From the NCBI GenBank assembly GCA_019307065.1, contig JAFDKH010000013.1:1-60215 (forward strand): a stretch of DNA of 60,215 bases, in the 5' to 3' direction. The position numbers and the translations under genes are program-made. This stretch comes from Deltaproteobacteria bacterium (lineage in GTDB: Bacteria > Myxococcota > B64-G9). How positions within the stretch are numbered: the stretch's first letter is position 1; the number at the start of each line of letters is the position of its first letter. Shown piece after piece: positions 42,505 through 53,019 of this stretch. Below the pieces are notes generated by a model. That model was given only the letters and a program-made list of their open reading frames with translations. It had not been told where the DNA came from and ran no database searches.

Positions 42505-43260
42505 CTAGGTAATCTCTAAAAACGCCGAGTTCGGCCCGTTAATGGACCGCAGATAGGCACGATAGGTCTGCTGGATCTTGCGGAAATACTCGGTGAAGCG
42601 CGGCTTCAGCCAGCCGTGCCGGCGAACGATAAAACGTACGTTGTGAGGACCGCGATTGTATGCCGTCACTGCCAGCTTATAGTTGCCGGCGTACAGATCC
42701 AGCAACTCGTCAAGATAATGCACACCCAGACGCACATTGGTATGCAAATCGTGAAGCTGATCCGGACCGGTCCAATCCAAACCGATCTGCTGGGCGACTT
42801 CCTGGCCGGTGGCCGGCATGACCTGCATCAAGCCTCTGGCTCCCTTGTTGGATATTGCTCCGGTGTAAAATGCACTTTCGATTCTAATCACTGCGGCCAG
42901 GAATAGAGGATCAATCCCGGCTCGCCGGCCTTCGGCTACCAGCATATCGGCCAGTTGGGCCCTCTTTGTGGGACCAATTCTTCTGGGGAACTTGGCAAAG
43001 ATTTCTCTGAGCTGGTCAGCCATGGCTACTTCACGAACTTCGCTGAGGATCTCAGTTGGGTGCCAGTTTGCGGTCAGCTTTTGTATTTGACCGGGCTCAC
43101 TCAAGATTAGAATGTCTCGCGATTCGTTTTCAAAGCTGTGTTTATCGTATTTTGGATGGGCCAGAGAAATTGTTGCCAAAGTAAATGTTAGTACCAGGGC
43201 TACACTCAGGGGCAAAAACACGATTCGAAGTTTGGAACTGTTTTTTTGATTTGTCTTCAT
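42505..43260 (-). CDS. Lytic transglycosylase (SLT domain)
   Basis: A 251-residue protein with an N-terminal signal peptide/anchor (12-34). The SLT catalytic domain covers about residues 110-225: catalytic Glu 128 in I-E-S-A-F, then G-A-R-G-L-M-Q-V-M-P-A-T and A-Y-N-R-G-P. It cleaves peptidoglycan glycan strands with anhydro-muramyl ends. It could help envelope assembly of pili, but the context only shows a lipoprotein downstream. ATG 43260 is preceded by AGGTGATATT. Confidence 0.92.
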   Translation of the reverse strand: MKTNQKNSSKLRIVFLPLSVALVLTFTLATISLAHPKYDKHSFENESRDILILSEPGQIQKLTANWHPTEILSEVREVAMADQLREIFAKFPRRIGPTKRAQLADMLVAEGRRAGIDPLFLAAVIRIESAFYTGAISNKGARGLMQVMPATGQEVAQQIGLDWTGPDQLHDLHTNVRLGVHYLDELLDLYAGNYKLAVTAYNRGPHNVRFIVRRHGWLKPRFTEYFRKIQQTYRAYLRSINGPNSAFLEIT

Positions 43261-43547
43261 AATATCACCTACTTACCTATCCCCACCAAAGTGGGAGACG
43301 CAATTTCTGAAATAAGTATTAAGCAAGATTTGGGCCAGTTTTTAGCGCACCGCGTCAATAACGACGTATTGTATTGGTTATACACGCTTTATTTCTAAAA
43401 ATTATTTTTCGGACTGGTATACAGTATAGGTTAACTGTGAATCATGGTCACACTAAAAGCACCCGTTTTATTGAAAAGTGTAATATTAACAACTCAATGT
43501 CTTGATTATAGTTGAAGACTAAAATGGCAAAGGTAATGTAGCGTAAT

Positions 43548-43560
43548 GTCACGAAGTGTA
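43548..43560 (+). repeat. GTCACRAAGTGTA element, copy 1
   Basis: GTCACGAAGTGTA, one difference from the copy at 43651. The 13-base match is unlikely by chance within one gap. Confidence 0.5.
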
Positions 43561-43638
43561 ACCTCAAATACGCAGTTGTCGGACAAGAAGGTCGCGATCT
43601 GATATTATTTATGTGTCCTTACCGCTATATCCGGATTC

Positions 43639-43667
43639 TTGACCTAACGAGTCACAAAGTGTATTTT
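43639..43667 (+). promoter_or_regulatory. Sigma-70-type promoter with embedded operator-like repeat
   Basis: TTGACC (43639-43644), 17-base spacer, TATTTT (43662-43667). The second GTCACAAAGTGTA (43651-43663) overlaps the spacer and the -10 start, an arrangement typical of repression. Initiation is near 43674, 38 bases before ATG 43712. Confidence 0.55.
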
Positions 43668-43711
43668 TGTGTCACTTAGTCCCTCTTTGCAACGAATCAG
43701 GAGGATTCTCC

Positions 43712-44068
43712 ATGGCGCTTCGACAAGAAAAGTGGACCAAGCTCGAGGTGCCGGTCGTGCTTGAAGCACCCCGGGGAACCCACCGCATCAATGTCCTGTT
43801 TGTCAGCCCGGCTGGTATGTTTGTGCCGGATGACTTGGGCATCGAGCCTTACACACAGGTAACGGTTCGTTTTAAGGTCGAAGAACGCGAAGTGGTTGCC
43901 CACACCGAAGTCAGGCGACTCCTCGATCAGAATGAAGTCTCGGACCGCGGAATTCCACACGAAAAAGCCGGCACCGAACTGCGCATCGTGCGTATGGAAG
44001 GTGATGGTTCGGTGATTTTAGCCGAGCACATTAAAAAAACCTTGATGGAAACTGGTGGCCCCAGCTAA
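43712..44068 (+). CDS. PilZ-like domain protein (degenerate)
   Basis: A 118-residue single-domain protein. The layout V-P-V-V-L-E, V-L-F-V-S-P-A-G-M-F-V, V-T-V-R-F-K-V and G-T-E-L-R-I resembles a PilZ beta-barrel. The R-x-x-x-R motif is missing and the D-x-S-x-x-G site reads V-S-P-A-G, so c-di-GMP binding is doubtful. ATG 43712 has AGGAGG 7 bases upstream. It is convergent with murA. It could act as a PilZ-fold adaptor for pilus motility, as PilZ itself does in Pseudomonas; inference. Confidence 0.7.
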   Translation: MALRQEKWTKLEVPVVLEAPRGTHRINVLFVSPAGMFVPDDLGIEPYTQVTVRFKVEEREVVAHTEVRRLLDQNEVSDRGIPHEKAGTELRIVRMEGDGSVILAEHIKKTLMETGGPS

Positions 44069-44083
44069 AAACAAACCGAGCCC

Positions 44084-45358
44084 TCAGCCAATCGTGCCAG
44101 GCGGACGAGCTTTGCTGCGCCGAATTCGGGCACCCAATTTACGAAGTTTCTTATCCAGTTTCTGATAACCCCGATCCAGGTGATAGACTCGGTAGATTTC
44201 AGTTCGACCACCTGCGACCAGCCCGGCCAAAACAAGAGAGGCGCTGGCTCGCAGGTCGGTAGCCATGACTTCGGCCCCCGACAATTTCTTTACCCCGCGG
44301 ACAACGGCTCGGGCCCCTTCCAGTTTTATCCTGGCCCCCATGCGTTTGAGTTCTTGAACATGCATGAATCGGTTTTCGAAAATATGCTCGGATATGATCG
44401 AAGTACCTTTTGCCAGGACCATCAATGCCATGAATTGAGCTTGCATGTCAGTCGGAAAACCCGGATAAGGCTGCGTAGTAATATCCACCGGTTTAGGCCG
44501 CGCAAGACCTTTTATCCGGATTCCGTGTTCGCTCTCTCCTACAACTACCCCGGCTTCGATCAACTTTTCGATTAGGGCCGTCTGGTGGGCAGCCCGAGCA
44601 CCTCGCAGGAGTACATCTCCACCGGTTATTGCGGCGGCAATCATCAAAGTTCCAACTTCAATCCGGTCTGCCATGACTGTGCAGTCGGCTGGTCCAAGCT
44701 GGGTAACTCCCTCGATCTTGATCGACTCGCTTCCGGCGCCCTGAATTCGCGCCCCCATCTGATTGAGCACTTCGGCCATCTGCACGATTTCCGGCTCGCG
44801 GGCTGCATTTCTGATCTCTGATTCGCCCTTGGCCAGGGCAGCCGCCATCATCAGGTTTTCGGTTCCGGTTACAGTCGGTAGATCCAGGACAATTTTTGCT
44901 CCAGTTAGCCTGCGAGCGCTGGCTTCAACATAGCCGTGGTTGAGTGAAACCTTAGCGCCCAGTTTTTCGAGTCCTTTGATGTGTTGATCAATCGGCCGCG
45001 CACCAATTGCACAGCCTCCCGGCATTGACACCCTGGCGCGCCCGTAACGCCCAACTAACGGACCCAGGCAGACAACTGATGCGCGCATGGTTTTTACCAG
45101 ATCATAGGGGGCTTCATAGCTTTCGAGGCCGGGATTGTTGGCCCGTACAACACCCCGCGACATGGTTACTTCGATGCCAAGACGCCGAAGCAAACTGCAG
45201 GTCGTCCTGACATCGACAACATTCGGAACGTTTCGAATACAATGCTCCCCGGTTGCTAAAATAGTGGCCATCAACAAAGGCAACGAGGAATTCTTTGCAC
45301 CAGAGGCTTTTACTTCGCCTTTCAGGGCCACGCCACCTTCGATCAATATCTTCTGCAT
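44084..45358 (-). CDS. murA: UDP-N-acetylglucosamine 1-carboxyvinyltransferase
   Basis: A 424-residue MurA, the first committed step of peptidoglycan synthesis (enolpyruvyl transfer from PEP to UDP-GlcNAc). K22-N23 and the catalytic C116 in [10 protein letters not shown] are present; the Cys predicts fosfomycin sensitivity. The length is normal for the family. ATG 45358 has AGGAGAG upstream. It lies downstream of prmC on the same strand, a common neighbourhood for murA, prmC and prfA. Confidence 0.97.
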   Translation of the reverse strand: MQKILIEGGVALKGEVKASGAKNSSLPLLMATILATGEHCIRNVPNVVDVRTTCSLLRRLGIEVTMSRGVVRANNPGLESYEAPYDLVKTMRASVVCLGPLVGRYGRARVSMPGGCAIGARPIDQHIKGLEKLGAKVSLNHGYVEASARRLTGAKIVLDLPTVTGTENLMMAAALAKGESEIRNAAREPEIVQMAEVLNQMGARIQGAGSESIKIEGVTQLGPADCTVMADRIEVGTLMIAAAITGGDVLLRGARAAHQTALIEKLIEAGVVVGESEHGIRIKGLARPKPVDITTQPYPGFPTDMQAQFMALMVLAKGTSIISEHIFENRFMHVQELKRMGARIKLEGARAVVRGVKKLSGAEVMATDLRASASLVLAGLVAGGRTEIYRVYHLDRGYQKLDKKLRKLGARIRRSKARPPGTIG

Positions 45359-45483
45359 CTGAACTCTCCTCGATCAGCAACCAAATCCAATACAAAAGCA
45401 ACCTTCGTGCCAGCCTGAAAATATCAACCAAGTCACCTTGTTACAAAACTTGTCAGCCTGGTTAGGTGAACCTATTGACACAT

Positions 45484-46380
45484 TTATTGTGGCTTTAGCA
45501 ACCATTGAGCCGCCACAACCCGCTCAATACCTGATAGGTCTTTGTGCCGCTGTATCTCGACTAAGCCAGCTCGAGAGCAGAGTTGGTCAACCTGATCTGC
45601 CTGTCCGGCACCGACTTCCATTATCAGCCAGCCCTGGTAGTCCAGATTTGCGGGTGCCTGGCTGATAAGCCGCCTGATGCAGTCCAGGCCGTCGACCCCG
45701 CCATCCAGCGCCGTCAGAGGTTCGTACAACTTGATGTCGAGTGGCAGGTCATCAAGCGCGGCGGTTGGAATATAGGGCAGGTTCGCACAAATTATGTCGA
45801 ATCGCTCGTGGCTGACAGGTTCGAGCAAGTCACCGAGCCTTGTCTCCACTCGGGCTGACAGGCCGTGATTTTGAATGTTTTGTTTTGCTACGCTCAAGGC
45901 ACCTTCTGCCCTATCGACAGCCACCCCGCTGACCCGAGCAAAAAGTGAGGCCAGGCCACAGGCAATACAAGCGCTCCCGCAGCCAACGTCGACAAATCGG
46001 CAAGGCTTATGGGTCTGAAATAATTCCTGAACGAGCTCCAAGACCGTTTCGGTATCGGGCCGCGGAATTAGAACTCGGGGGTCCACCTTGAAACTCATCG
46101 ACCAGAATTCCTTGGCTCCTGTCAAGTAGGCCACTGGCTCATGTTTTGCTCGTTTGTTCACCAAACCATTGAACGCCTCAGCTTCGTCATTTTCTAGCTT
46201 CGTATCGGCCTCAATGACCAATCGGCTGCGCTCTATACCGAGCACAAAACCCAGTAGAATCTCCGCGTCCAGGCGAGCTGTCTGACCATCATTCCGCTGG
46301 AGGAATCGTTCGGCCTGGTTTAGCACTACTTTGATAGTTGTTGAACCTGGGGCTGGACTGAATTCCGGCCGTTGGCTCAC
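45484..46380 (-). CDS. prmC: Peptide chain release factor N5-glutamine methyltransferase
   Basis: A 298-residue PrmC, which methylates the GGQ glutamine of release factors. SAM motif V-D-V-G-C-G-S-A-C-I is at about 130-139. The substrate motif, usually N-P-P-Y, reads N-L-P-Y (200-203). Start is GTG 46380 in a GTGA overlap with the prfA stop, so writer and substrate are translationally coupled. Confidence 0.95.
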   Translation of the reverse strand: MSQRPEFSPAPGSTTIKVVLNQAERFLQRNDGQTARLDAEILLGFVLGIERSRLVIEADTKLENDEAEAFNGLVNKRAKHEPVAYLTGAKEFWSMSFKVDPRVLIPRPDTETVLELVQELFQTHKPCRFVDVGCGSACIACGLASLFARVSGVAVDRAEGALSVAKQNIQNHGLSARVETRLGDLLEPVSHERFDIICANLPYIPTAALDDLPLDIKLYEPLTALDGGVDGLDCIRRLISQAPANLDYQGWLIMEVGAGQADQVDQLCSRAGLVEIQRHKDLSGIERVVAAQWLLKPQ

Positions 46381-47444
46381 TGCTGATCACCCTTGAGCGC
46401 TTCGGCCTGGAAATGAGTTTTTAGTGCATCGATGAATTCTTCGAGGGCTCCTTCGAGAATCTTATCAAGCTTGTGCAGGGTCAATCCGATCCTATGATCG
46501 CTCACCCGATTCTGGGGATAGTTATAGGTACGTATTTTTTCTGCACGTCCACCGGTACCGACCATGGTTCTTCGCTGAGCGGATTGTTCTGCCTGTCGCT
46601 CGGCCTCTTTAAGCTTATAGAGACGCGCAAGCAAAATCTTTCTGGCCTTGGCCTTGTTCTTTATCTGCGAGCGCTCGTCCTGGCAATGGACTGCGATACC
46701 TGTCGGTATGTGAATTATACGAACAGCACTGTCGGTAGTGTTCACACTTTGCCCGCCAGGCCCGCCGGCTCTCATAACACTGATTTCCAAATCTTTTTCA
46801 TCCAGGGCAACATCAAGTTCGTCGGCTTCGGGCATGACTGCAACGGTAACCGTTGATGTATGAATGCGGCCCTGGCTTTCCGTGATCGGCACTCTCTGAA
46901 CCCGGTGAACTCCGCCTTCATATTTCATGGAAGAGTAAACTTGTTTACCCGAAAGCAATACCACAACTTCTTTAAAGCCACCCGCACTGGCCAGGCTTTC
47001 ACTCAATCTTTCAACATTCCAACTTTGCTCTTCAGCAAAACGCAGGTACATTCTGAGAAGGTCGGCTGCAAATAATGCCGCCTCTTCTCCGCCCGTGCCG
47101 GCCCGGATCTCCAACAGGATGTTCTTCTCGTCCAGTGGATCTTTGGGTAGCAACAGAACCTTCAACCGCTCAGTCAACTTTTCTTTCTTCTGCTGCAGTT
47201 GCGGCAATTCCTCTTCAACCAGGGCAGCCAATTCTCGGTCATCGCCACGCAACATTTCAAGCTGTTCTTCGATTTCTTTGTCGATCTTTCGGTACTCCTG
47301 GTAAGTCTCGACAATTTCTTCGAGGTTTTTTCTTTCCTTGGCAACGCGCTGGAGTTTTTTCTGGTCGGAATAGATAGCCTGATCTTGAAGCTGAGTGGAT
47401 AGTTCTTGGTAACGTTTAACAACATCATCGAGCTTTGAAAACAC
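46377..47444 (-). CDS. prfA: Peptide chain release factor 1
   Basis: A 355-residue RF1. The stop-codon-reading P-x-T motif is P-I-T (186-188) and the peptidyl-hydrolysis motif G-G-Q is at 230-232 in R-A-G-G-P-G-G-Q-S-V-N. The P-x-T motif distinguishes it from RF2 (S-P-F). Start is GTG 47444 with GGAGG 5 bases upstream. It overlaps prmC. Confidence 0.97.
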   Translation of the reverse strand: MFSKLDDVVKRYQELSTQLQDQAIYSDQKKLQRVAKERKNLEEIVETYQEYRKIDKEIEEQLEMLRGDDRELAALVEEELPQLQQKKEKLTERLKVLLLPKDPLDEKNILLEIRAGTGGEEAALFAADLLRMYLRFAEEQSWNVERLSESLASAGGFKEVVVLLSGKQVYSSMKYEGGVHRVQRVPITESQGRIHTSTVTVAVMPEADELDVALDEKDLEISVMRAGGPGGQSVNTTDSAVRIIHIPTGIAVHCQDERSQIKNKAKARKILLARLYKLKEAERQAEQSAQRRTMVGTGGRAEKIRTYNYPQNRVSDHRIGLTLHKLDKILEGALEEFIDALKTHFQAEALKGDQQ

Positions 47445-47462
47445 AAAAACCTCCAGCCCCGA

Positions 47463-48605
47463 TCAACTTTTTTGGCCGAGTTTATCAATTACGGTTTGAA
47501 AATCTCTAAACACCGTAACTTCTTCCTGCAGGCCTTCTTCGGCTTCCAGTCCGACATCTTCACGCCAGAGGGCCTTGCGTAGAGAGGCCAGGGCCACTTC
47601 AAGTTGATCGTCTGTTGGCGGACGAGTAGTCATGCGCTGAACAAGCATACCCGGCCAGGCTAAAGCCTTGGCCCACCAGCTGTCCATATATCGGCTTACC
47701 AGGCGCTGGACCTCATAGGCCAATCCGGCAATCGGGAACAAGAGCGGCAACTTGATCCCAATGAAGATAATTTGGTCCAGCCAGCCAATACCGGTCGGTT
47801 TCCCAATCACCATAATGACAAAGGGAAAAACAAGCGAAAAGACCAGAATCGAAATGCCGATAACCATAATCAGGAAGGTAGTCCCACAGCGCGGGTGCAA
47901 GGGGCTGTGTCTGCGCGCATTCTCGACAATCAGTTCCTGGCGCGCCTCATAGGTATATATCGACTGATGCTCGGCACCGTGAAACATGAACACTCGCCGG
48001 ACATCCTTCATCAGGGATATCAAGGCGATATACCCTAGAAAAACCGTCAGCTTGACTCCGCCGACAATCAGATGAAACAGAAAATCTTCGACATCGAGTT
48101 CGCGACCAATCAACTCGCCGCCTAGCCAGACCGCCATATGCGGCAAGGCGATAAACAGGGTCACTCCCAGCCCAAGGGCGAAGATAACCGTCCCCCAAAT
48201 TACCCAATCAGACACATTTTTGACTGCGGGAACATTGTCCTCGGGGTCTTGTGTAGCCGGTTCAGGTTTGACCGGCTCAACCTCTGGCTTGCTTTCCGAG
48301 GACTCTAAGGCTTCGCTTTCCTTCTTTTTCTTTTGCTCTTCCTCTTCGTCCGAAATGGCTATCCGCGCAGAAAAATTCAAAGCTGATATTCCATTCAGCA
48401 TGGATTCGAGCAGGACGACCGAGCCGCGCAAGAATGGCCAACGCAATAGTCCCACTCGTTCGGACAACGAGCGCCAGGGCGATTCGCGAAGGACTATTTG
48501 GCCGTTGGCGCGGCGCACAGCCACTGCAAACGATTTCGGCGAGCGCATCATCACGCCCTCAACAACTGCTTGTCCGCCAACTTTTATAAGAGGCTGATCG
48601 GCCAT
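47463..48605 (-). CDS. DUF1385 family membrane protein
   Basis: A 380-residue protein. The N-terminus V-G-G-Q-A-V-V-E-G-V-M-M-R-S-P is the DUF1385 signature. An acidic Glu/Lys/Pro linker (about 85-125) and four or so membrane segments follow, with H-G-A-E-H-Q-S-I and H-P-R-C-G-T-T-F as conserved loops. DUF1385 genes commonly sit beside rpmE, prfA and prmC; the function is not established. I prefer ATG 48605 to the upstream TTG because it gives the family N-terminus. Confidence 0.92.
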   Translation of the reverse strand: MADQPLIKVGGQAVVEGVMMRSPKSFAVAVRRANGQIVLRESPWRSLSERVGLLRWPFLRGSVVLLESMLNGISALNFSARIAISDEEEEQKKKKESEALESSESKPEVEPVKPEPATQDPEDNVPAVKNVSDWVIWGTVIFALGLGVTLFIALPHMAVWLGGELIGRELDVEDFLFHLIVGGVKLTVFLGYIALISLMKDVRRVFMFHGAEHQSIYTYEARQELIVENARRHSPLHPRCGTTFLIMVIGISILVFSLVFPFVIMVIGKPTGIGWLDQIIFIGIKLPLLFPIAGLAYEVQRLVSRYMDSWWAKALAWPGMLVQRMTTRPPTDDQLEVALASLRKALWREDVGLEAEEGLQEEVTVFRDFQTVIDKLGQKS

Positions 48606-48624
48606 AAAAATGCCCGCTCTCGGC

Positions 48625-48660
48625 AAAAAAAAACCGCCAGACGGTGGAATCGTCCGGCGG
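48625..48660 (-). terminator. Rho-independent terminator downstream of rpmE
   Basis: On the minus strand CCGCC-GGACG pairs with the CGTC-GGCGG arm and is followed by nine T. It lies 70 bases after rpmE and separates rpmE/rho from the DUF1385 gene, which starts within 20 bases. Confidence 0.85.
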
Positions 48661-48729
48661 GCCGGCGCCCGGCAGCAACCACAAGTGCTGCAGCTTTCGG
48701 CGCGGCCCCCAATCTCTTAGGGGCCCGAG

Positions 48730-48999
48730 CTAAGCTTCTCCCTCAGTAGTTTTGGCTTTTTCGGTCGACACTTCCTCGGTCTTACCACCACCTAAAACAG
48801 CCATTTTGCCGTATTTGCGGCGGAAGCGCTCTACTCTACCGGCACTGTCGACCAGCTTCTGTTTGCCGGTAAAAAATGGATGGCAGGCAGAACAAATATC
48901 AATCTTGAAGCTGCCTCTAGTTGAGCGGGTCTCAATCACATTGCCACAGGCACACTCGATTTTTGCTTCTGTGTACTTTGGATGAATCTTTTTCTTCAT
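48730..48999 (-). CDS. rpmE: 50S ribosomal protein L31, zinc-binding type
   Basis: An 89-residue L31 with the zinc-binding cysteines (C16, C18, and the C-S-A-C pair at about 36-39). The tail from residue 65 is longer than usual and rich in Lys, Glu and Thr. ATG 48999 is chosen for the M-K-K-x-I-H-P start; GAGG is 8 bases upstream. It follows rho on the same strand, a frequent arrangement. Confidence 0.96.
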   Translation of the reverse strand: MKKKIHPKYTEAKIECACGNVIETRSTRGSFKIDICSACHPFFTGKQKLVDSAGRVERFRRKYGKMAVLGGGKTEEVSTEKAKTTEGEA

Positions 49000-49107
49000 C
49001 ACTTCAACCTCTTTATTCTGTTCTACAAAAAACCAGCCGAAATTACCTACCTGCAATTCCAGCGAAGGGCCTATACTACCTATTCAGGCGCACTTGTCAA
49101 CCTTCCT

Positions 49108-50355
49108 CTATTGGTTCATCGAGTCCAGAAATTCCTGGTTGGTCTGGGTCCGGCTTATTTTCGACAACAGAAATTCCATCGAGTCGATAACGTTCAAGGG
49201 ATGCAGCAGTTGGCGCAATATCCAAACGCGGTTGAGAGTCGACTCTTCCATGAGCAACTCTTCCTTGCGGGTGGAGGACGCATTGATATCCAGGCATGGA
49301 AATATACGTTTTTCCATCAGTTTTCGGTCAAGGCGCATCTCCGAATTGCCGGTGCCTTTGAACTCTTCAAAAATGACTTCGTCCATCCGTGAACCGGTAT
49401 CCACCAAAGCTGTGCCGATAATTGTCAATGAACCGCCGCCCTCAATATTACGGGCCGCCCCAAAGAAGCGTTTGGGTTTGTGTAAAGCATTGGAATCGAC
49501 GCCTCCGGAGAGAATCTTTCCCGAGGGCGGTACAACCGAATTATAGGCCCGCGCCAGGCGCGTAATCGAATCGAGCAAGATTACAACATCCTTGCCGTGC
49601 TCGACCATCCGCTTGGCTTTCTCAATGACCATTTCGGCCACCTGGACGTGACGCTGAGCCGGCTCGTCGAAAGTAGATGATACTACTTCACCGTGAACCG
49701 AGCGCTCCATATCGGTCACTTCCTCGGGGCGCTCGTCAATCAGCAAGACCATCAGCTCGGTCTCTTTGTGATTTTTGGCCAGGGCATGCGCGATATCTTG
49801 AAGCAGAACCGTCTTGCCGGCGCGTGGCGGACTGACAATCAAGCAACGCTGACCCTTCCCAATTGGAACCAACAAGTCAATAATCCGAGTAGAGAAATTC
49901 TTGGGATGGTGTTCCAGTTGGTATTTGTCTTCAGGATATAAAGGAGTCAGGTTATCAAACAGAATTTTATCCCGGGCCGCCTCGGGGTCTTCAAAATTGA
50001 CGACCTCGACTTTTAGCATCGCAAAGTAACGTTCGCCTTCTTTGGGCGGCCGAACTTGCCCGGCAACAGTGTCACCGGTTTTCAGATTGAAACGCCTGAT
50101 TTGAGATGGAGACACATAGATGTCATCCGGACCGGGCAGGTAATTGTAATCCGGAGACCGCAGGAATCCGAATCCATCTGGAAGGATTTCGAGCACACCT
50201 TCTCCGTATATGTGTCCGTCTTTTTCTGTTTGGGCTTGCAAGAGCGCAAAAATCAGTTCGGACTTGCGCATACCACCGGCACCCTGGACATTGAGGTCTT
50301 TGGCCAGCTTGTTGAGTTCACTGATTTTCATGTTCTTGAGTTCTTTGAGGTTCAT
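49108..50355 (-). CDS. rho: Transcription termination factor Rho
   Basis: A 415-residue hexameric RNA helicase. The Rho N-terminal domain has [10 protein letters not shown]. The RNA-binding cold-shock-like fold has G-F-G-F-L-R. Walker A P-P-R-A-G-K-T holds K181, and the Q- and R-loops follow. It terminates transcription at unstructured C-rich sites. ATG 50355 has a strong AAGGAGG; a longer open frame upstream lacks one. It is divergent from ligA. Confidence 0.98.
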   Translation of the reverse strand: MNLKELKNMKISELNKLAKDLNVQGAGGMRKSELIFALLQAQTEKDGHIYGEGVLEILPDGFGFLRSPDYNYLPGPDDIYVSPSQIRRFNLKTGDTVAGQVRPPKEGERYFAMLKVEVVNFEDPEAARDKILFDNLTPLYPEDKYQLEHHPKNFSTRIIDLLVPIGKGQRCLIVSPPRAGKTVLLQDIAHALAKNHKETELMVLLIDERPEEVTDMERSVHGEVVSSTFDEPAQRHVQVAEMVIEKAKRMVEHGKDVVILLDSITRLARAYNSVVPPSGKILSGGVDSNALHKPKRFFGAARNIEGGGSLTIIGTALVDTGSRMDEVIFEEFKGTGNSEMRLDRKLMEKRIFPCLDINASSTRKEELLMEESTLNRVWILRQLLHPLNVIDSMEFLLSKISRTQTNQEFLDSMNQ

Positions 50356-50430
50356 GCTTCCTCCTTGAGGAATTTTCGGCTTTGAGATTATCAAAGCTAC
50401 TGGAAGGATTTCATTGCGGGGTTTAGCTGA

Positions 50431-52584
<2,154 letters not shown>

Positions 52585-52729
52585 GCAAATTGGTACTCAC
52601 AACCTGCCAAGACCCTGACATAGCTGTCGCGAAAAACAAGCCGATTGGGCCTTAATCGAAAAACCAAAACGACTAACACCAAGGGCAACTGTTTGTTTTC
52701 AGCGTGTTTTATCCTCGTGTCGGAAATAA
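52585..52729. other. Spacer before the sigma-54 promoter
   Basis: About 145 bases after ligA. I see no gene or clear terminator here. Activator sites for the sigma-54 promoter at 52730 would be expected in this stretch, but none is obvious. Confidence 0.4.
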
Positions 52730-52745
52730 TGGCACGCCGATTGCA
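52730..52745 (+). promoter_or_regulatory. Near-consensus sigma-54 promoter
   Basis: TGGCACG-CCGA-TTGCA matches the sigma-54 consensus at every conserved base; GG (52731-52732) and GC (52743-52744) are 12 bases apart. Initiation is expected near 52756, directly at the first hairpin of the structured region. Confidence 0.85.
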
Positions 52746-52755
52746 ATATATGCTC

Positions 52756-52970
52756 ACAGGTCAAGAATAGACCTGGGAATGAAGGCAGGCTTGAGTGGAT
52801 TTCTTCCATGTTTCCCCGGCCACTCAACCAAAAGCTTCATTCCTCAGTGGCCGTTTTAGGCCACTGGCGTTTTCCAGAGACTCAAGGAGTCTCTGATTAC
52901 ATAAGGAATCGCCTCCTTTTTCTCGCTCCTATGTCACGGGGCCCTGCATACTGCAGGGCCTCTTGACTTT
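52756..52970 (+). ncRNA. Candidate sigma-54-controlled structured RNA
   Basis: Directly after a sigma-54 promoter. Stems: 52757-52762 with 52770-52775; 52777-52784 with 52835-52842, enclosing 52791-52798 with 52820-52827; 52845-52852 with 52859-52866 (8 perfect pairs); 52875-52883 with 52887-52895 (9 perfect pairs); 52900-52907 with 52927-52933 (one bulge), loop carrying CCTCC; 52940-52948 with 52952-52960 (9 perfect pairs), then TCTTGACTTT, terminator-like. GTCAAGA (52760-52766) can also pair with TCTTGAC (52961-52967), closing the ends. No convincing ORF. It may be a trans-acting sRNA or a long leader of the radical SAM gene. No known RNA family recognised. Confidence 0.65.
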
Positions 52971-53019
52971 AATCATTTTTATTACCAGCGTTGGTCTGAC
53001 ATGCTAGGTTGATGGCGCC

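Larger units (their letters stand above)
43261..43711. other. 451-base divergent intergenic region
   Basis: AT-rich gap between the lytic transglycosylase (minus) and the PilZ-like gene (plus). It holds a small CCCAC/GTGGG hairpin near 43282-43295 in the transglycosylase leader. Two GTCACRAAGTGTA repeats and the promoter below are also here. No ORF of note was seen. Confidence 0.7.

Noticed and set aside
52756..52970. Idea that the structured RNA is 6S RNA or tmRNA
   Set aside because: The ends can pair over only 7 bases and there is no long central bubble like 6S, no tRNA-like ends and no tag ORF as in tmRNA.
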